This document shows positions 24,560-33,115 of a stretch of 40,975 nt of DNA, one piece after another (position 1 is the first letter of the stretch; every line of letters begins with the position of its first letter). A program made the position numbers and the translations under genes. The notes beneath the pieces are model-generated. The model was not told where the DNA came from, did no database searches, and saw only the letters and a list, made by a program, of their open reading frames with translations. The stretch covers positions 1 to 40,975 of the forward strand of contig NZ_OANU01000117.1 in the NCBI RefSeq assembly GCF_900089835.1, written 5' to 3'. Source of the DNA: Vibrio thalassae. GTDB lineage: Bacteria; Pseudomonadota; Gammaproteobacteria; Enterobacterales; Vibrionaceae.

Positions 24560-25975
24560 ATGAAAAAAGATTTAGCGGTGGCAACCAGCGGTAAAAGAGT
24601 TGCAATCATTGGTGGTGGAGTGGCCGGTTCTACTGTCGCACTGTATTTGGCAAAACAAGGGCTAAACGTTGCACTGTTTGAAAAAAACAGCAGTTTGGTT
24701 AGTGGGCCGCCTATCTGCCATTTACATGCTGGTGGAAATCTGTATCGCGAACTTTCCCAGCAGCAATGTCTCGACTTACTTGTACAGTCGATAGATTTTG
24801 TGAAGTTCTTTCCTGCGACTGTCAATAAGCGCCCAACCGTTATTGCCATACCGAACAATGATAATGGTACGCCCGAATCATTATTGCCTCGTTTAGAGCT
24901 ACTTCAAAAAAGTTATCAGAGCCTAGTAGAGGCGGATTCTGCTAACGAAGTTCTGGGCGATCCAGCCGACTACTTCCATGAATACTATTACGAACAGCTG
25001 AAAACGTTGGCGTTATTAGAGGTACCAAGAAAACCTTCATCAATTGATGAATGGTTAATCCCTTTTGCGAAACACACGGATTTGAGCAAGCTCAAATATC
25101 CAGTCTATGTCGTTCAGGAATATGGGTTAAGTTTATTTCGTGTGGCCGCATCGGTTGAACTCGCGGCTCTAAAACTAGCAAATTTGGACATAAAAACTGG
25201 CCATTGCATCAAGCATGTTTCTCGAGTAGGTGAAGGGTACACATTACAATTTGAAAATGGCCACGAGGACAATTTTGATTTTGTTATTAATGCCTGTGGT
25301 TTTAGAACGGGCGTCATTGATGATCAATTGCACTTAGCAAGAGAACGACTTGTGGAGTTCAAAGCTGCTTATGTGACTCAATGGCAAAGTTATAAAAATG
25401 AGAAATGGCCAGAAGTTATCTTTCATGGCAAACGTGGTACTCCGCAAGGTATGGCTCAGTTAACGCCTTACCCCGGAGGGTACTTTCAACTTCATGGAAT
25501 GACTATGAACATTACGTTATTTGATGAAGGTTTGGTTCAGTCCACATCAAAAAGTGCCCAGCCTCAATTGCCCTCAAACTTAATCGCCAAGGTCGATAAG
25601 GGGTGGTCGTTGGAAGTGCAAACTCAACGAGCTTGCAATGCGATACAACACCTCAGCCAATTCATTCCCTGTTTTGAAACTGCCGAGCCTGCCGGAACCC
25701 CTTTGTATGGTGCGCAGCAAATCCCCGGCAACGACCCGAGTCTTCGTGCAGCTGATGTGAGCTTTGAGGGAGAGCATTACGCTCGGCTAGAAATTGTCAA
25801 AGCATCCTCTGCATTACTGGCAGGAAAGAAAATAGCTAAGCAATGGTTTGATCTCAAAGATTCTACACTTAACCAAACAGAGTCAACTAAAGAAGAAGTC
25901 CGTGCTATTGAATCGCTTGCAAAACAGATTGCAGTGAGCCGTGGGTATCCCGAAGAGCTTGCAATTGCCTATTAA
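24560..25975 (+). CDS. FAD-dependent oxidoreductase (DAO-like)
   Basis: 471 residues. The N-terminal dinucleotide-binding fold reads VAIIGGGVAGSTVALYLAKQG with the acidic end of strand 2 in ALFEK (14-43). A second FAD contact is NACGFRTG near 250. There is no signal peptide; it should be cytosolic. The middle (YPVYVVQEYGLSLFRVAASVELAAL) follows the D-amino-acid-oxidase layout. The substrate is not identifiable. It stands alone between ybbP and galE. A leader ORF with a T-run (24457-24525) may control it. Confidence 0.75.
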   Translation: MKKDLAVATSGKRVAIIGGGVAGSTVALYLAKQGLNVALFEKNSSLVSGPPICHLHAGGNLYRELSQQQCLDLLVQSIDFVKFFPATVNKRPTVIAIPNNDNGTPESLLPRLELLQKSYQSLVEADSANEVLGDPADYFHEYYYEQLKTLALLEVPRKPSSIDEWLIPFAKHTDLSKLKYPVYVVQEYGLSLFRVAASVELAALKLANLDIKTGHCIKHVSRVGEGYTLQFENGHEDNFDFVINACGFRTGVIDDQLHLARERLVEFKAAYVTQWQSYKNEKWPEVIFHGKRGTPQGMAQLTPYPGGYFQLHGMTMNITLFDEGLVQSTSKSAQPQLPSNLIAKVDKGWSLEVQTQRACNAIQHLSQFIPCFETAEPAGTPLYGAQQIPGNDPSLRAADVSFEGEHYARLEIVKASSALLAGKKIAKQWFDLKDSTLNQTESTKEEVRAIESLAKQIAVSRGYPEELAIAY

Positions 25976-26041
25976 TCATGCGAGTGACGACAAGTTTCAG
26001 TCAGTCTCATCATTGATAGTCGTAATTCTATCTTGATTGCA

Positions 26042-26047
26042 TATAAT
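26042..26047 (+). promoter_or_regulatory. Candidate -10 element of galE
   Basis: TATAAT lies 30 bases before the galE start in an otherwise gene-free gap. No good -35 box stands at the proper distance, so the promoter may need an activator. Confidence 0.4.
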
Positions 26048-26076
26048 CCTTGGTAAAGTAAACATGGAGTTGGCAA

Positions 26077-27090
26077 ATGAACGTTTTAGTGACGGGTGGT
26101 GCAGGTTACATAGGTAGCCACACCTGTGTACAGTTAATAGAGGCAGGGATGACGCCTGTCATCTTCGACAACCTATACAATGCAAAAGCCGCGGTGCTTG
26201 ATAGAATCGAAAAAGTGGCAGGGAAGCGACCTGAATTTATTCAAGGTGATGTGCGTGATAAATCAGCATTAGTAGCAGCTCTGAAAACACATGATATTCA
26301 TTCGGTTATTCATTTTGCAGGGCTAAAAGCGGTTGGCGAGTCAGTAGAAAAACCACTTGAGTATTACGATAATAACGTAAACGGAACCTTGGTATTAGTC
26401 GATGCTATGAGAGCGGTGGGCGTTAAGCACCTTGTGTTTAGTTCATCAGCAACGGTTTATGGTGATCCCGCCTCCGTTCCGATCACGGAAAGTTTTCCTA
26501 CAAGTGCTACTAACCCTTATGGTCGCAGCAAACTCATGGTTGAAGAGTGTTTAACAGACTTTCAAAAAGCCAACCCTGAATGGACGATAACCCTGCTACG
26601 TTATTTCAACCCAGTAGGGTCGCACCCGACAGGGGAGATGGGCGAAGATCCCCAAGGGATCCCCAATAATTTAATGCCATTTGTGTCACAGGTAGCCGTG
26701 GGCCGTCGTGATTTTCTGTCGATATTTGGAAACGACTATCCAACACCAGATGGCACAGGAGTTCGTGACTACATTCATGTTATGGATCTTGCCGATGGAC
26801 ATATTGCAGCTTTGAAGAGGCTAAACCATCGAAAAGGGCTGCATATCTATAACCTCGGTACGGGCAATGGCTCAAGCGTATTGGATATGGTTAAGGCGTT
26901 TGAGTTAGCTTCAGGAAAACAAATTCCTTACAAGATTGTTGATCGTCGTCCGGGCGATATTGCAGAGTGCTGGGCCGATCCAAGTAAAGCCAATAAAGAC
27001 TTAGGTTGGGCGGCTACACGTTCTTTGCAAGATATGACGACCGACGGTTGGAAATGGCAATCTCTGAATCCAGAAGGCTATCCGGAATAA
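26077..27090 (+). CDS. galE: UDP-glucose 4-epimerase
   Basis: 337 residues, full length. NAD-binding GGAGYIGSH (7-15), the catalytic Ser-Tyr-Lys set in FSSSATVYGD (Ser about 124) and NPYGRSK (Tyr about 149, Lys 153), and the sugar-binding NLGTGNGSSVLDM and RRPGDIAECWAD motifs are all in place. It interconverts UDP-glucose and UDP-galactose for galactose use and for surface polysaccharide. No galT, galK or polysaccharide cluster is adjacent, so here it acts as a stand-alone housekeeping epimerase. It has its own terminator. Confidence 0.95.
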   Translation: MNVLVTGGAGYIGSHTCVQLIEAGMTPVIFDNLYNAKAAVLDRIEKVAGKRPEFIQGDVRDKSALVAALKTHDIHSVIHFAGLKAVGESVEKPLEYYDNNVNGTLVLVDAMRAVGVKHLVFSSSATVYGDPASVPITESFPTSATNPYGRSKLMVEECLTDFQKANPEWTITLLRYFNPVGSHPTGEMGEDPQGIPNNLMPFVSQVAVGRRDFLSIFGNDYPTPDGTGVRDYIHVMDLADGHIAALKRLNHRKGLHIYNLGTGNGSSVLDMVKAFELASGKQIPYKIVDRRPGDIAECWADPSKANKDLGWAATRSLQDMTTDGWKWQSLNPEGYPE

Positions 27091-27126
27091 TGTTTTATTA
27101 ACATTTTGTCATTATTCGTCACAAAT

Positions 27127-27149
27127 GAGCGCGTAATGCGCTCTTTTTT
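27127..27149 (+). terminator. Intrinsic terminator of galE
   Basis: GAGCGC (27127-27132), loop GTAAT, GCGCTC (27138-27143), then TTTTTT. Confidence 0.85.
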
Positions 27150-27200
27150 GATCTGGATCTCTTTCGACAGTGAATAAAAAGTATGAAATTGTTGTGATTT

Positions 27201-27209
27201 TGATAAAAT
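27201..27209 (+). promoter_or_regulatory. Extended -10 promoter of the 24-residue small protein
   Basis: TGATAAAAT fits the extended -10 form TGnTATAAT with one mismatch. It sits between the galE terminator and the small gene, about 55 bases before its ATG. Confidence 0.45.
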
Positions 27210-27263
27210 GGAATGAGTACTTAATTTTACATGTGAAATAACTTTTTATCTAAGGGGAACTCA

Positions 27264-27338
27264 ATGGAGTTAGCACTCATCATTACTTTCGTAGTAGCAG
27301 CAGTAGTAATGGTTAAGAAAGAAATGGCTAATAAGTAA
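27264..27338 (+). CDS. Small membrane protein of 24 residues
   Basis: ATG 27264 to TAA 27336-27338 encodes a single hydrophobic helix (ELALIITFVVAAVVMV) followed by a basic tail (KKEMANK). AAGGGGA lies six bases before the ATG. The gene has its own promoter-like element on the left and an intrinsic terminator on the right, and galE is closed off by a separate terminator, so this is an independent transcription unit. A positive C-terminal tail suggests the C-terminus faces the cytoplasm. I know no named family. It is too short for ordinary gene callers. Confidence 0.6.
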   Translation: MELALIITFVVAAVVMVKKEMANK

Positions 27339-27391
27339 TATTCATTCTAACATTTTGATTACAAACCTTTTATCTGAATGAATTTATTAAT

Positions 27392-27417
27392 AAAAACCGG
27401 CAGTAGCCGGTTTTTTT
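27392..27417 (+). terminator. Intrinsic terminator of the small membrane protein gene
   Basis: A 10-bp stem AAAAACCGGC (27392-27401), loop AGTA, GCCGGTTTTT (27406-27415), followed by more T. The A-run on the left would also allow minus-strand use, but nothing is transcribed toward it from the right. Confidence 0.85.
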
Positions 27418-27580
27418 ATGTCTAAAATCTGCGTAATTAACGATAAGAATTTATTGTCGTCACGAATAAAAACAATCGTTGTATTTTTATCGTCTAAACT
27501 CTTAAGGTGCACGCTCTTTCCGGTCGTCCGATACCGGGGTTTCACACTCATAAAACAAACATCTATAAGAGGATACTGCC

Positions 27581-28486
27581 ATGCGCATTGCGATTCTATC
27601 TCGCAACGAAAACTTGTACTCAACTCGCCGCCTAAAAGAAGCTGGGGAAGCGAGGGGACATCAAGTGGATATCATTGATACCCTGCATTGCTATATGGAT
27701 ATTACTAGTAGTAACTCTAAAGTCCGTTATATGGGTGAGGAGTTACCTCAATACGATGCTGTAATTCCAAGAATTGGTTCATCTATTACGTTCTACGGAA
27801 CAGCAGTAGTTCGCCAGTTTGAAATGATGGGTACTTTCTGCGTAAACGAGTCGGTAGCAATTAGCCGTTCACGTGACAAGCTTCGCTCATTACAGCTACT
27901 ATCTCGTAAAGGGATTGGTCTACCAAGAACTGGCTTTGCAAGCAAGCCGGACGATATTCCAGATCTAATCAAGAATGTTGGCGGTGCGCCACTTGTGATT
28001 AAACTGTTAGAAGGTACGCAAGGTATCGGTGTTGTACTTGCCGAAACGCACAAAGCGGCTGAAAGTGTTATTGAAGCATTTATGGGCCTTAAAGCTAACA
28101 TTCTTGTACAAGAGTTCATTGAAGAAGCGAACGGTGCTGATATCCGTTGTTTCGTAGTCGGCGGTAAAGTCATTGCGGCTATGAAGCGTCAAGCGGCTGA
28201 AGGTGAGTTTCGCTCTAATCTACATCGCGGTGGTAGCGCTCAGCTTATCAAGCTGTCTAAAGAAGAGCGCGTGACAGCTGTAGCAGCAGCTAAAGCGATG
28301 GGACTGAACCTATGTGGTGTTGATATTCTGCAATCGAAAAATGGTCCAGTTGTGATGGAAGTTAACTCATCACCAGGCCTAGAAGGGATTGAAAACGCGA
28401 CAGGTAAAGATGTGGCGGGCCTAATTTACGAATTTATCGAGAAAAACGCCAAGCCTAACAACAACAAAACAAAAGGACGTGGTTAA
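27581..28486 (+). CDS. rimK: Ribosomal protein S6 L-glutamate ligase RimK
   Basis: 301 residues, the usual RimK length. It is an ATP-grasp enzyme: N-terminal domain up to about 95 (IAILSRNENLYSTRRL, PRIGSSITFYGTAVVRQFEMMG), the ATP-binding core with KLLEGTQGIGVVLAE (about 141-155) and QEFIEEANGADIRCFVVGGKV, and the metal site in GVDILQSKNGPVVMEVNSSPGLEGIE (about 247-272). It adds glutamates to the C-terminus of ribosomal protein S6. AAGAGGA lies eight bases before ATG. The next gene begins at the base after its stop, so the cluster is an operon. Confidence 0.95.
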   Translation: MRIAILSRNENLYSTRRLKEAGEARGHQVDIIDTLHCYMDITSSNSKVRYMGEELPQYDAVIPRIGSSITFYGTAVVRQFEMMGTFCVNESVAISRSRDKLRSLQLLSRKGIGLPRTGFASKPDDIPDLIKNVGGAPLVIKLLEGTQGIGVVLAETHKAAESVIEAFMGLKANILVQEFIEEANGADIRCFVVGGKVIAAMKRQAAEGEFRSNLHRGGSAQLIKLSKEERVTAVAAAKAMGLNLCGVDILQSKNGPVVMEVNSSPGLEGIENATGKDVAGLIYEFIEKNAKPNNNKTKGRG

Positions 28487-29506
28487 ATGGCAAAAGAGCT
28501 TGTCATTGCGGGCGTAGAAGTACGCCCGGGAGAGCGTAAAGAAATAGATATACCGGTAGCTAAGCTATACACCGATGCGGAAGTGTCAATACCAGTGCAA
28601 GTCATTCGTTCTAAGAAAGAAGGACCTGTGGTATTTGTCAGTGCTGCGGTGCATGGTGACGAACTCAATGGTATTGAAATTATCAGTCGTCTCATTGCAG
28701 AAAACTTAAAGCTTCAGAACGGTACTCTGATTTATGTACCTATGGTGAATGTGTACGGCGTACTTAACCAAAGTCGCTATATGCCTGACCGTAGAGATCT
28801 AAACCGCTGTTTCCCAGGCTCTAAGAAAGGCTCACTAGCAGGTCGATTAGCACATACTTTCCTTGAGAGTATCGTTGCACATTGTGATTACGGTATTGAT
28901 CTGCACACTGGTGCAATTCATCGTTCAAACTTACCACAAATTCGTGCGAACCTTGAAGATGAAGAGACTAAGCGATTGGCGGAAGCCTTTGCAGTACCTG
29001 TACTTCTGAATGCAAACATTCGAGATGGGTCATTGCGTGAAGCTGCTGTAAACCATGGTGCACGAGTTCTTCTTTATGAAGCAGGCGAAGCACTGCGTTT
29101 TGATGAGCTTTCGATCCAAACTGGTGTTAAAGGTGTTCTTCGAGTACTTAAAGCGCTTGGTATGGTTCGTAAACGCGTATCAAAAGCCAAAACAGAACCT
29201 TTCATCGCCAACCGCAGTGATTGGACTCGCGCAGATGCAAGTGGTTTTGTAAAAGAGTACGTTCAGTTAGGGTCAATGGTTGAAAAAGGCGAAACATTAG
29301 CTGACATCAACGGTCCTCTGGGCAACAATATCAGTCAAGTTAAATCAAATCGTACTGGTATTATCATTGGTAAGCAGAACATTCCTTTAGTACAGGAAGG
29401 CGAAGCCATGTATCACATTGCGTATTTTGGAGATAGCGCAGAAGAGGTATTTGAACACATCGAAATCATGCAAGAGTCGATTGTTCCTGTAGAACCGAGC
29501 ATGTAA
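28487..29506 (+). CDS. Succinylglutamate desuccinylase/aspartoacylase-family metallopeptidase
   Basis: 339 residues. The M14-like zinc site is H56 and E59 in SAAVHGDELNGIE and H140 in GIDLHTGAIH; the substrate-binding RDLNRCFPG block follows the family. The C-terminal part (about 255-325) has a lipoyl/biotin-like beta fold (FVKEYVQLGSMVEKGETLADI), as in many members. Its start codon directly abuts the rimK stop, and rimB follows four bases after, so it is part of the S6-modification operon. In that context it may trim or remove amino acids from a modified peptide, which is inference. Confidence 0.85.
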   Translation: MAKELVIAGVEVRPGERKEIDIPVAKLYTDAEVSIPVQVIRSKKEGPVVFVSAAVHGDELNGIEIISRLIAENLKLQNGTLIYVPMVNVYGVLNQSRYMPDRRDLNRCFPGSKKGSLAGRLAHTFLESIVAHCDYGIDLHTGAIHRSNLPQIRANLEDEETKRLAEAFAVPVLLNANIRDGSLREAAVNHGARVLLYEAGEALRFDELSIQTGVKGVLRVLKALGMVRKRVSKAKTEPFIANRSDWTRADASGFVKEYVQLGSMVEKGETLADINGPLGNNISQVKSNRTGIIIGKQNIPLVQEGEAMYHIAYFGDSAEEVFEHIEIMQESIVPVEPSM

Positions 29507-29510
29507 TACT

Positions 29511-29948
29511 ATGCCAAACACATATAATGACAGAATGATTATTGGTAATTTGGAAGTCTGTAGTCTTCCAGAGTTAGGTATCTTTGACTTAGAAGTTCGT
29601 ATTGATACAGGCGCAAAAACATCGTCGCTGCACGTTGATAATCTTCAACGCTTTAAGCGTGATGGTCGCATGTATGTTCAGTACGACCTACACCCAGATA
29701 TTTACCACTTAGAAGAAATCGTACATTGTGAGTCACTTATTCATGACTCAAGACGTATCAAGTCATCTAACGGTGACTCAGAGCAACGTTGTGTGATTCA
29801 AACTTTATTCCGTTTGGGGGATAGAGAGTGGCCAATCGAAATTACGCTAAGCAATCGTCAGGATATGTCATATATGATGTTGTTAGGACGCGAAGCGATG
29901 GCTGACAAAGTTTATGTAGACCCAAGTAAAGCGTTTCTGATTGACTAA
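29511..29948 (+). CDS. rimB: RimB-type retropepsin-like protease (ATP-dependent zinc protease family)
   Basis: 145 residues. The aspartic-protease-like motif is RIDTGAKTSSLH (30-41, Asp 32), followed by a short beta-rich body and a conserved MLLGREAM segment near 122-129. This is family PF05618. In Pseudomonas the RimA-RimB pair controls glutamylation of S6 by RimK, with RimB acting on the poly-glutamate tail. Here rimK and rimB flank an aspartoacylase-like gene and no rimA is seen. It ends at a strong terminator. Confidence 0.85.
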   Translation: MPNTYNDRMIIGNLEVCSLPELGIFDLEVRIDTGAKTSSLHVDNLQRFKRDGRMYVQYDLHPDIYHLEEIVHCESLIHDSRRIKSSNGDSEQRCVIQTLFRLGDREWPIEITLSNRQDMSYMMLLGREAMADKVYVDPSKAFLID

Positions 29949-29949
29949 A

Positions 29950-29976
29950 AAAACCGCCTTCGGGCGGTTTTTTTTA
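29950..29976 (+). terminator. Intrinsic terminator of the rimK operon
   Basis: AAAACCGCC (29950-29958), loop TTCG, GGCGGTTTT (29963-29971) and more T, directly after the rimB stop. Confidence 0.9.
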
Positions 29977-30010
29977 TACCTATTTTCACAAGCTAAACAT
30001 CAAACAAAAA

Positions 30011-30035
30011 AAAGTAGAGTACAAGACTCTACTTT
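30011..30035 (-). terminator. Intrinsic terminator of maoP
   Basis: A 10-bp perfect stem (30011-30020 with 30026-30035). The A-run at 30004-30013 becomes the T-run on the minus strand, 28 bases past the maoP stop. Confidence 0.8.
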
Positions 30036-30062
30036 CACGTTTAGGATGAAAGATCACAATAC

Positions 30063-30431
30063 TTATGCTGGGTCTAAAACGTCGTCGTTATCCACTTCAT
30101 AATCATAGTCTTTCGAAGCTTCATGATACTTCGATCTGCTGTTTAAAGTGTGAAACGCTCGTCTTCCGCGTGCTAAGCGAACGTATTTAAGCCAGGTGTG
30201 TTCCAATTTAGATTTCGCCTTGCTCGGGTTAACGATCACTTTAGTGAAGTGTTTTTCTTCCGCATTTTCTGGAGTAATATCACCGCGCTCAAGCGCAAGC
30301 ATAGTTTCACCAAAAGTTACTAAGATGTCTTCTTCTAAAAGTGTAAAATCTCCCGATTTAGCGAATCCGCGTGGAAACTTTACTGCATCATAAAAGCGTT
30401 TCTTGCCGTGGCGAAATTGAGTTTCAGTCAT
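30063..30431 (-). CDS. maoP: Macrodomain Ori organisation protein MaoP
   Basis: 122 residues from ATG 30431, preceded by GAGGTC; the longer frame to 30488 is not needed. It matches the DUF413/YifE family: FYDAVKFPRGFAKSGDFTLLEEDILVTFGETMLALERG at 12-49 and the conserved WLKYVRLARGRRAFHTL block near 80-96. In E. coli MaoP and the site maoS organise the Ori macrodomain, and maoP sits divergent to hdfR, as here. This gives strong support to both names. Confidence 0.9.
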   Translation of the reverse strand: MTETQFRHGKKRFYDAVKFPRGFAKSGDFTLLEEDILVTFGETMLALERGDITPENAEEKHFTKVIVNPSKAKSKLEHTWLKYVRLARGRRAFHTLNSRSKYHEASKDYDYEVDNDDVLDPA

Positions 30432-30598
30432 AGAGACCTCAAAGCAAATAGATAGTAAAGCAAGGTAATTCAGGTGGGTCCGTAACAATTAATGAATGTC
30501 GACTAAACCGTTGAATCCCGTGTTGGTTCGATGCTGAAAATAGTGTGAAAAGGGTAATAAAGGAAACGAAATTTTTTTGTCGAAATCACAAAATTTAT

Positions 30599-30618
30599 TT
30601 ATGCTTAAGCAAGCATAA
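30599..30618. promoter_or_regulatory. LysR-type operator candidate between maoP and hdfR
   Basis: A perfect dyad TTATGCTT (30599-30606), centre AAGC, AAGCATAA (30611-30618). It contains the T-N11-A form of LysR-type sites and lies about 80 bases before hdfR and 170 before maoP. Probably bound by HdfR to control itself, maoP or both. The wider gap 30432-30686 is also where a maoS-like site would be sought. Confidence 0.55.
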
Positions 30619-30686
30619 CTGTGTAAGAATACTGGGCTAACTTTTTCGCTAGCTCAACTACTTAGAATCTGTTTAAGAGTCATTTT

Positions 30687-31574
30687 ATGGACGTAAAAGT
30701 ATTTCAAACTTTCCTCGAAGTCGCGAAGGAAAAGCACTTTGGCCGCGCATCTGAAAATCTCTATATTACTCAGGCCGCTGTGAGTGCTCGCATTAAACAA
30801 TTAGAGGAATACTTTGATACTAGGCTGTTTACTCGGCACAGGAACAATATCCAGTTAACGTCAGCGGGTCAAAGGTTAGTTGGGTATGCAGAAGTCATGG
30901 TCTCGACCCTTAAGCAAGCGACTTTCGATTTGTCATTAGAAAGCAACAAGGCATTGCAATTGACAATTGGTGGCACACCCAACATATGGGATGCCTATTT
31001 ACAAAACTGTCTTAGTATTGTTACTGACTCACTGACAGGTTATGGTTTCGTTGCTGAATCGCTTGGGCGGGAACAACTTAATAGAAAGCTACTAGAACGT
31101 ACGTTAGATCTGGCTTTTTCGTTTGACCCATTTAAAGTTGAAGAATTTAAGAGTCATCAGATTTCGGAACTGACCTTGGTATTGGTCTCAACTGAAAAGC
31201 GTGAACTTGAAGAAGCATTTAAAGATAAATACGTATACGTCGATTGGGGCACTCAGTTTGCTTTCGAACACGCCGATCGTCATCCAAATATTCCGGCACC
31301 GTATTTACGCACATCGACAGGTCGAATTGCGCTCGACTTTATCCTTGAGAAGGGTGGTAGCGCGTATTTGCCTTCTTCATTAGTGGAACCGTTTTTGGAA
31401 TCTGGGCAGCTATATCAAGTTGAGGGTTCAGAGGTGTGGTCTCGACCGCTATTTATAAGTTATCGTAAGAACAGCACCTCTCTTGAGGAGATTTTACAAG
31501 TAGAGCAATTGGTAACTAAGATAGAGCCGACGACAACGTATTTGATGCAGCTGGCAGGGGAAAACACCGAATAA
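30687..31574 (+). CDS. hdfR: LysR-family regulator HdfR
   Basis: 295 residues. The N-terminal winged HTH (1-65) reads VFQTFLEVAKEKHFGRASENLYITQAAVSARIKQLE and is close to HdfR in wording. The effector domain follows (LTIGGTPNIWDAYLQN from about 92). In E. coli HdfR represses flhDC and acts on gltBD; here its target set is not known. Divergent to maoP, the same pairing as in E. coli. It is followed by a strong terminator. Confidence 0.9.
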   Translation: MDVKVFQTFLEVAKEKHFGRASENLYITQAAVSARIKQLEEYFDTRLFTRHRNNIQLTSAGQRLVGYAEVMVSTLKQATFDLSLESNKALQLTIGGTPNIWDAYLQNCLSIVTDSLTGYGFVAESLGREQLNRKLLERTLDLAFSFDPFKVEEFKSHQISELTLVLVSTEKRELEEAFKDKYVYVDWGTQFAFEHADRHPNIPAPYLRTSTGRIALDFILEKGGSAYLPSSLVEPFLESGQLYQVEGSEVWSRPLFISYRKNSTSLEEILQVEQLVTKIEPTTTYLMQLAGENTE

Positions 31575-31607
31575 ACAGCTCACAATGTTGAGGCATCGCA
31601 AACGCAA

Positions 31608-31643
31608 AAAAGGGCTTCACCGATAAGGTGAAGCCCTTTTTGT
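31608..31643. terminator. Bidirectional terminator between hdfR and the MATE gene
   Basis: A 14-bp perfect stem (31608-31621 with 31627-31640, loop GATAA) has A-run and T-run flanks, so it can stop both convergent genes. Confidence 0.88.
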
Positions 31644-31659
31644 TTATAAAGAACGGACG

Positions 31660-33042
31660 CTACGCGTTGACAACGGTTAAGTTGTTCATCCAATAACGTT
31701 TTAAATAACGATGGAAACACAGCCCAAATTTGATGACTTCTTCAAACAGCATGCAGGCGTAAACCACTTGGAATTCAAGACCGAATATAAACGCTGCTGT
31801 GGCGGTTAGTGGCAGTCCCACTGTCCACATAGCAATAAAGTCCATTCTTAAACAGAACTTATTATCGCCACCAGCGCGCAAAATCCCGTTGATAATAATT
31901 AGGTTCAGCATGCGTAACCAAATCGCACAACACAGAATAAACATGGCGGGTGCCGCCAGAGGATAGAGTTCTTCGGTGGTTAGGTTTAACCACTCTAAAA
32001 TAACTTCTCGTCCAAATAGCAATATGACACCTGTGGCAAGGCCAAATAGAAACACTGCTTTGATAAAGAATTTAGACATATTGAATGCCTGTTCAAATTC
32101 GTCTCTGCCTAAAGATTGCCCGAGTAGTACAGAGCAGGCGACCGAGATTCCGAAAAATAACGAATAACATAATGACTCAAATGGTCCCATCATGCTAAAG
32201 ACTGCTAGCTCAGTTGTGCCCATATGACCAAAGATCACTTGATACATGAGTGTGCCCATTGCCCACAAGATCGCATTCAAGGTCGTCGGGACCGCGAGCT
32301 TTTTATAAGAGCCCCATAGTCGTTCGCTATTCTCTAGTTTGGTCTCAATCAGTAGCCAGTGATTGCGATAATTAAGATAGGCCCAGATGAAAACTACTTG
32401 GCATAGTCGAGAAATCGTCGTCGCCAATGCCGCACCAGCTACGCCCATCGGTGGGACACCCATCCCTCCTTTGATCAGCCAAAAATTAAGCGCAATATTG
32501 ATAAAGATGGTTATTGCACCAAGGAGAAGAGGTGTGACAGCGTCACCAGATGAGCGCATTGCTGACTCTGCTACGATCACGATGTGAGTTAGGATAAGCA
32601 CAGGAAAAGCGTACCATAAGTAGGTAGCCCCTAGTTCAATGACGGTCGCGTCGTTTGTTTGTAGCATCATGATGAAGCTAGAAAACAGCGTAATCCCTAG
32701 CGTTACAGGAACCAATAGTTTAGCGCCAAACTCCATGGAAAGCTGTGTGATGGTTTTAGCGCTTCGTTTATCGTTTCTACCCCAGTATTGTGCAACCAAC
32801 ACACCGTTCGCCGATGCCATACCTGCCATGATCATAATGGCAACAAAATGCCATTTAGAGGCAATACCTACCGCTGCGGTTGCTTCCTTACCAAAATCGC
32901 TAACCATAAGAACATCAGCGAGCGCTAAAATAGCGACCAATGCACTTTGAATTGCGACCGGAAAACCAAGCTTTACCACAGAAGAGAGCAGATGGTTTTG
33001 AGAAGCCTGATTAGATGACTTAATATAGGTTTTCGTTGTCAT
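31660..33042 (-). CDS. MATE-family efflux transporter
   Basis: 460 residues from ATG 33042, chosen because AGGAGG lies seven bases upstream; the open frame runs on to 33171 without a better site. Twelve hydrophobic segments in two six-helix halves are seen, with the MATE pattern of the first half (GFPVAIQSALVAILALADVLMVSDFGKEATAAVGIA) and the second (LAVPTTLNAILWAMGTLMYQVIFGHMGTTELAVFSM). The family exports cationic drugs or metabolites with Na+ or H+. The substrate is unknown. It lies divergent to an AraC-type regulator across a 73-base gap, which likely controls it. Confidence 0.9.
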   Translation of the reverse strand: MTTKTYIKSSNQASQNHLLSSVVKLGFPVAIQSALVAILALADVLMVSDFGKEATAAVGIASKWHFVAIMIMAGMASANGVLVAQYWGRNDKRSAKTITQLSMEFGAKLLVPVTLGITLFSSFIMMLQTNDATVIELGATYLWYAFPVLILTHIVIVAESAMRSSGDAVTPLLLGAITIFINIALNFWLIKGGMGVPPMGVAGAALATTISRLCQVVFIWAYLNYRNHWLLIETKLENSERLWGSYKKLAVPTTLNAILWAMGTLMYQVIFGHMGTTELAVFSMMGPFESLCYSLFFGISVACSVLLGQSLGRDEFEQAFNMSKFFIKAVFLFGLATGVILLFGREVILEWLNLTTEELYPLAAPAMFILCCAIWLRMLNLIIINGILRAGGDNKFCLRMDFIAMWTVGLPLTATAAFIFGLEFQVVYACMLFEEVIKFGLCFHRYLKRYWMNNLTVVNA

Positions 33043-33115
33043 AACAGCCCTCCTGAAAAGTGTGATTGGAATCATATAAACGGGGCTAATATAAGAAAAT
33101 TGGAACGCCAAAACC

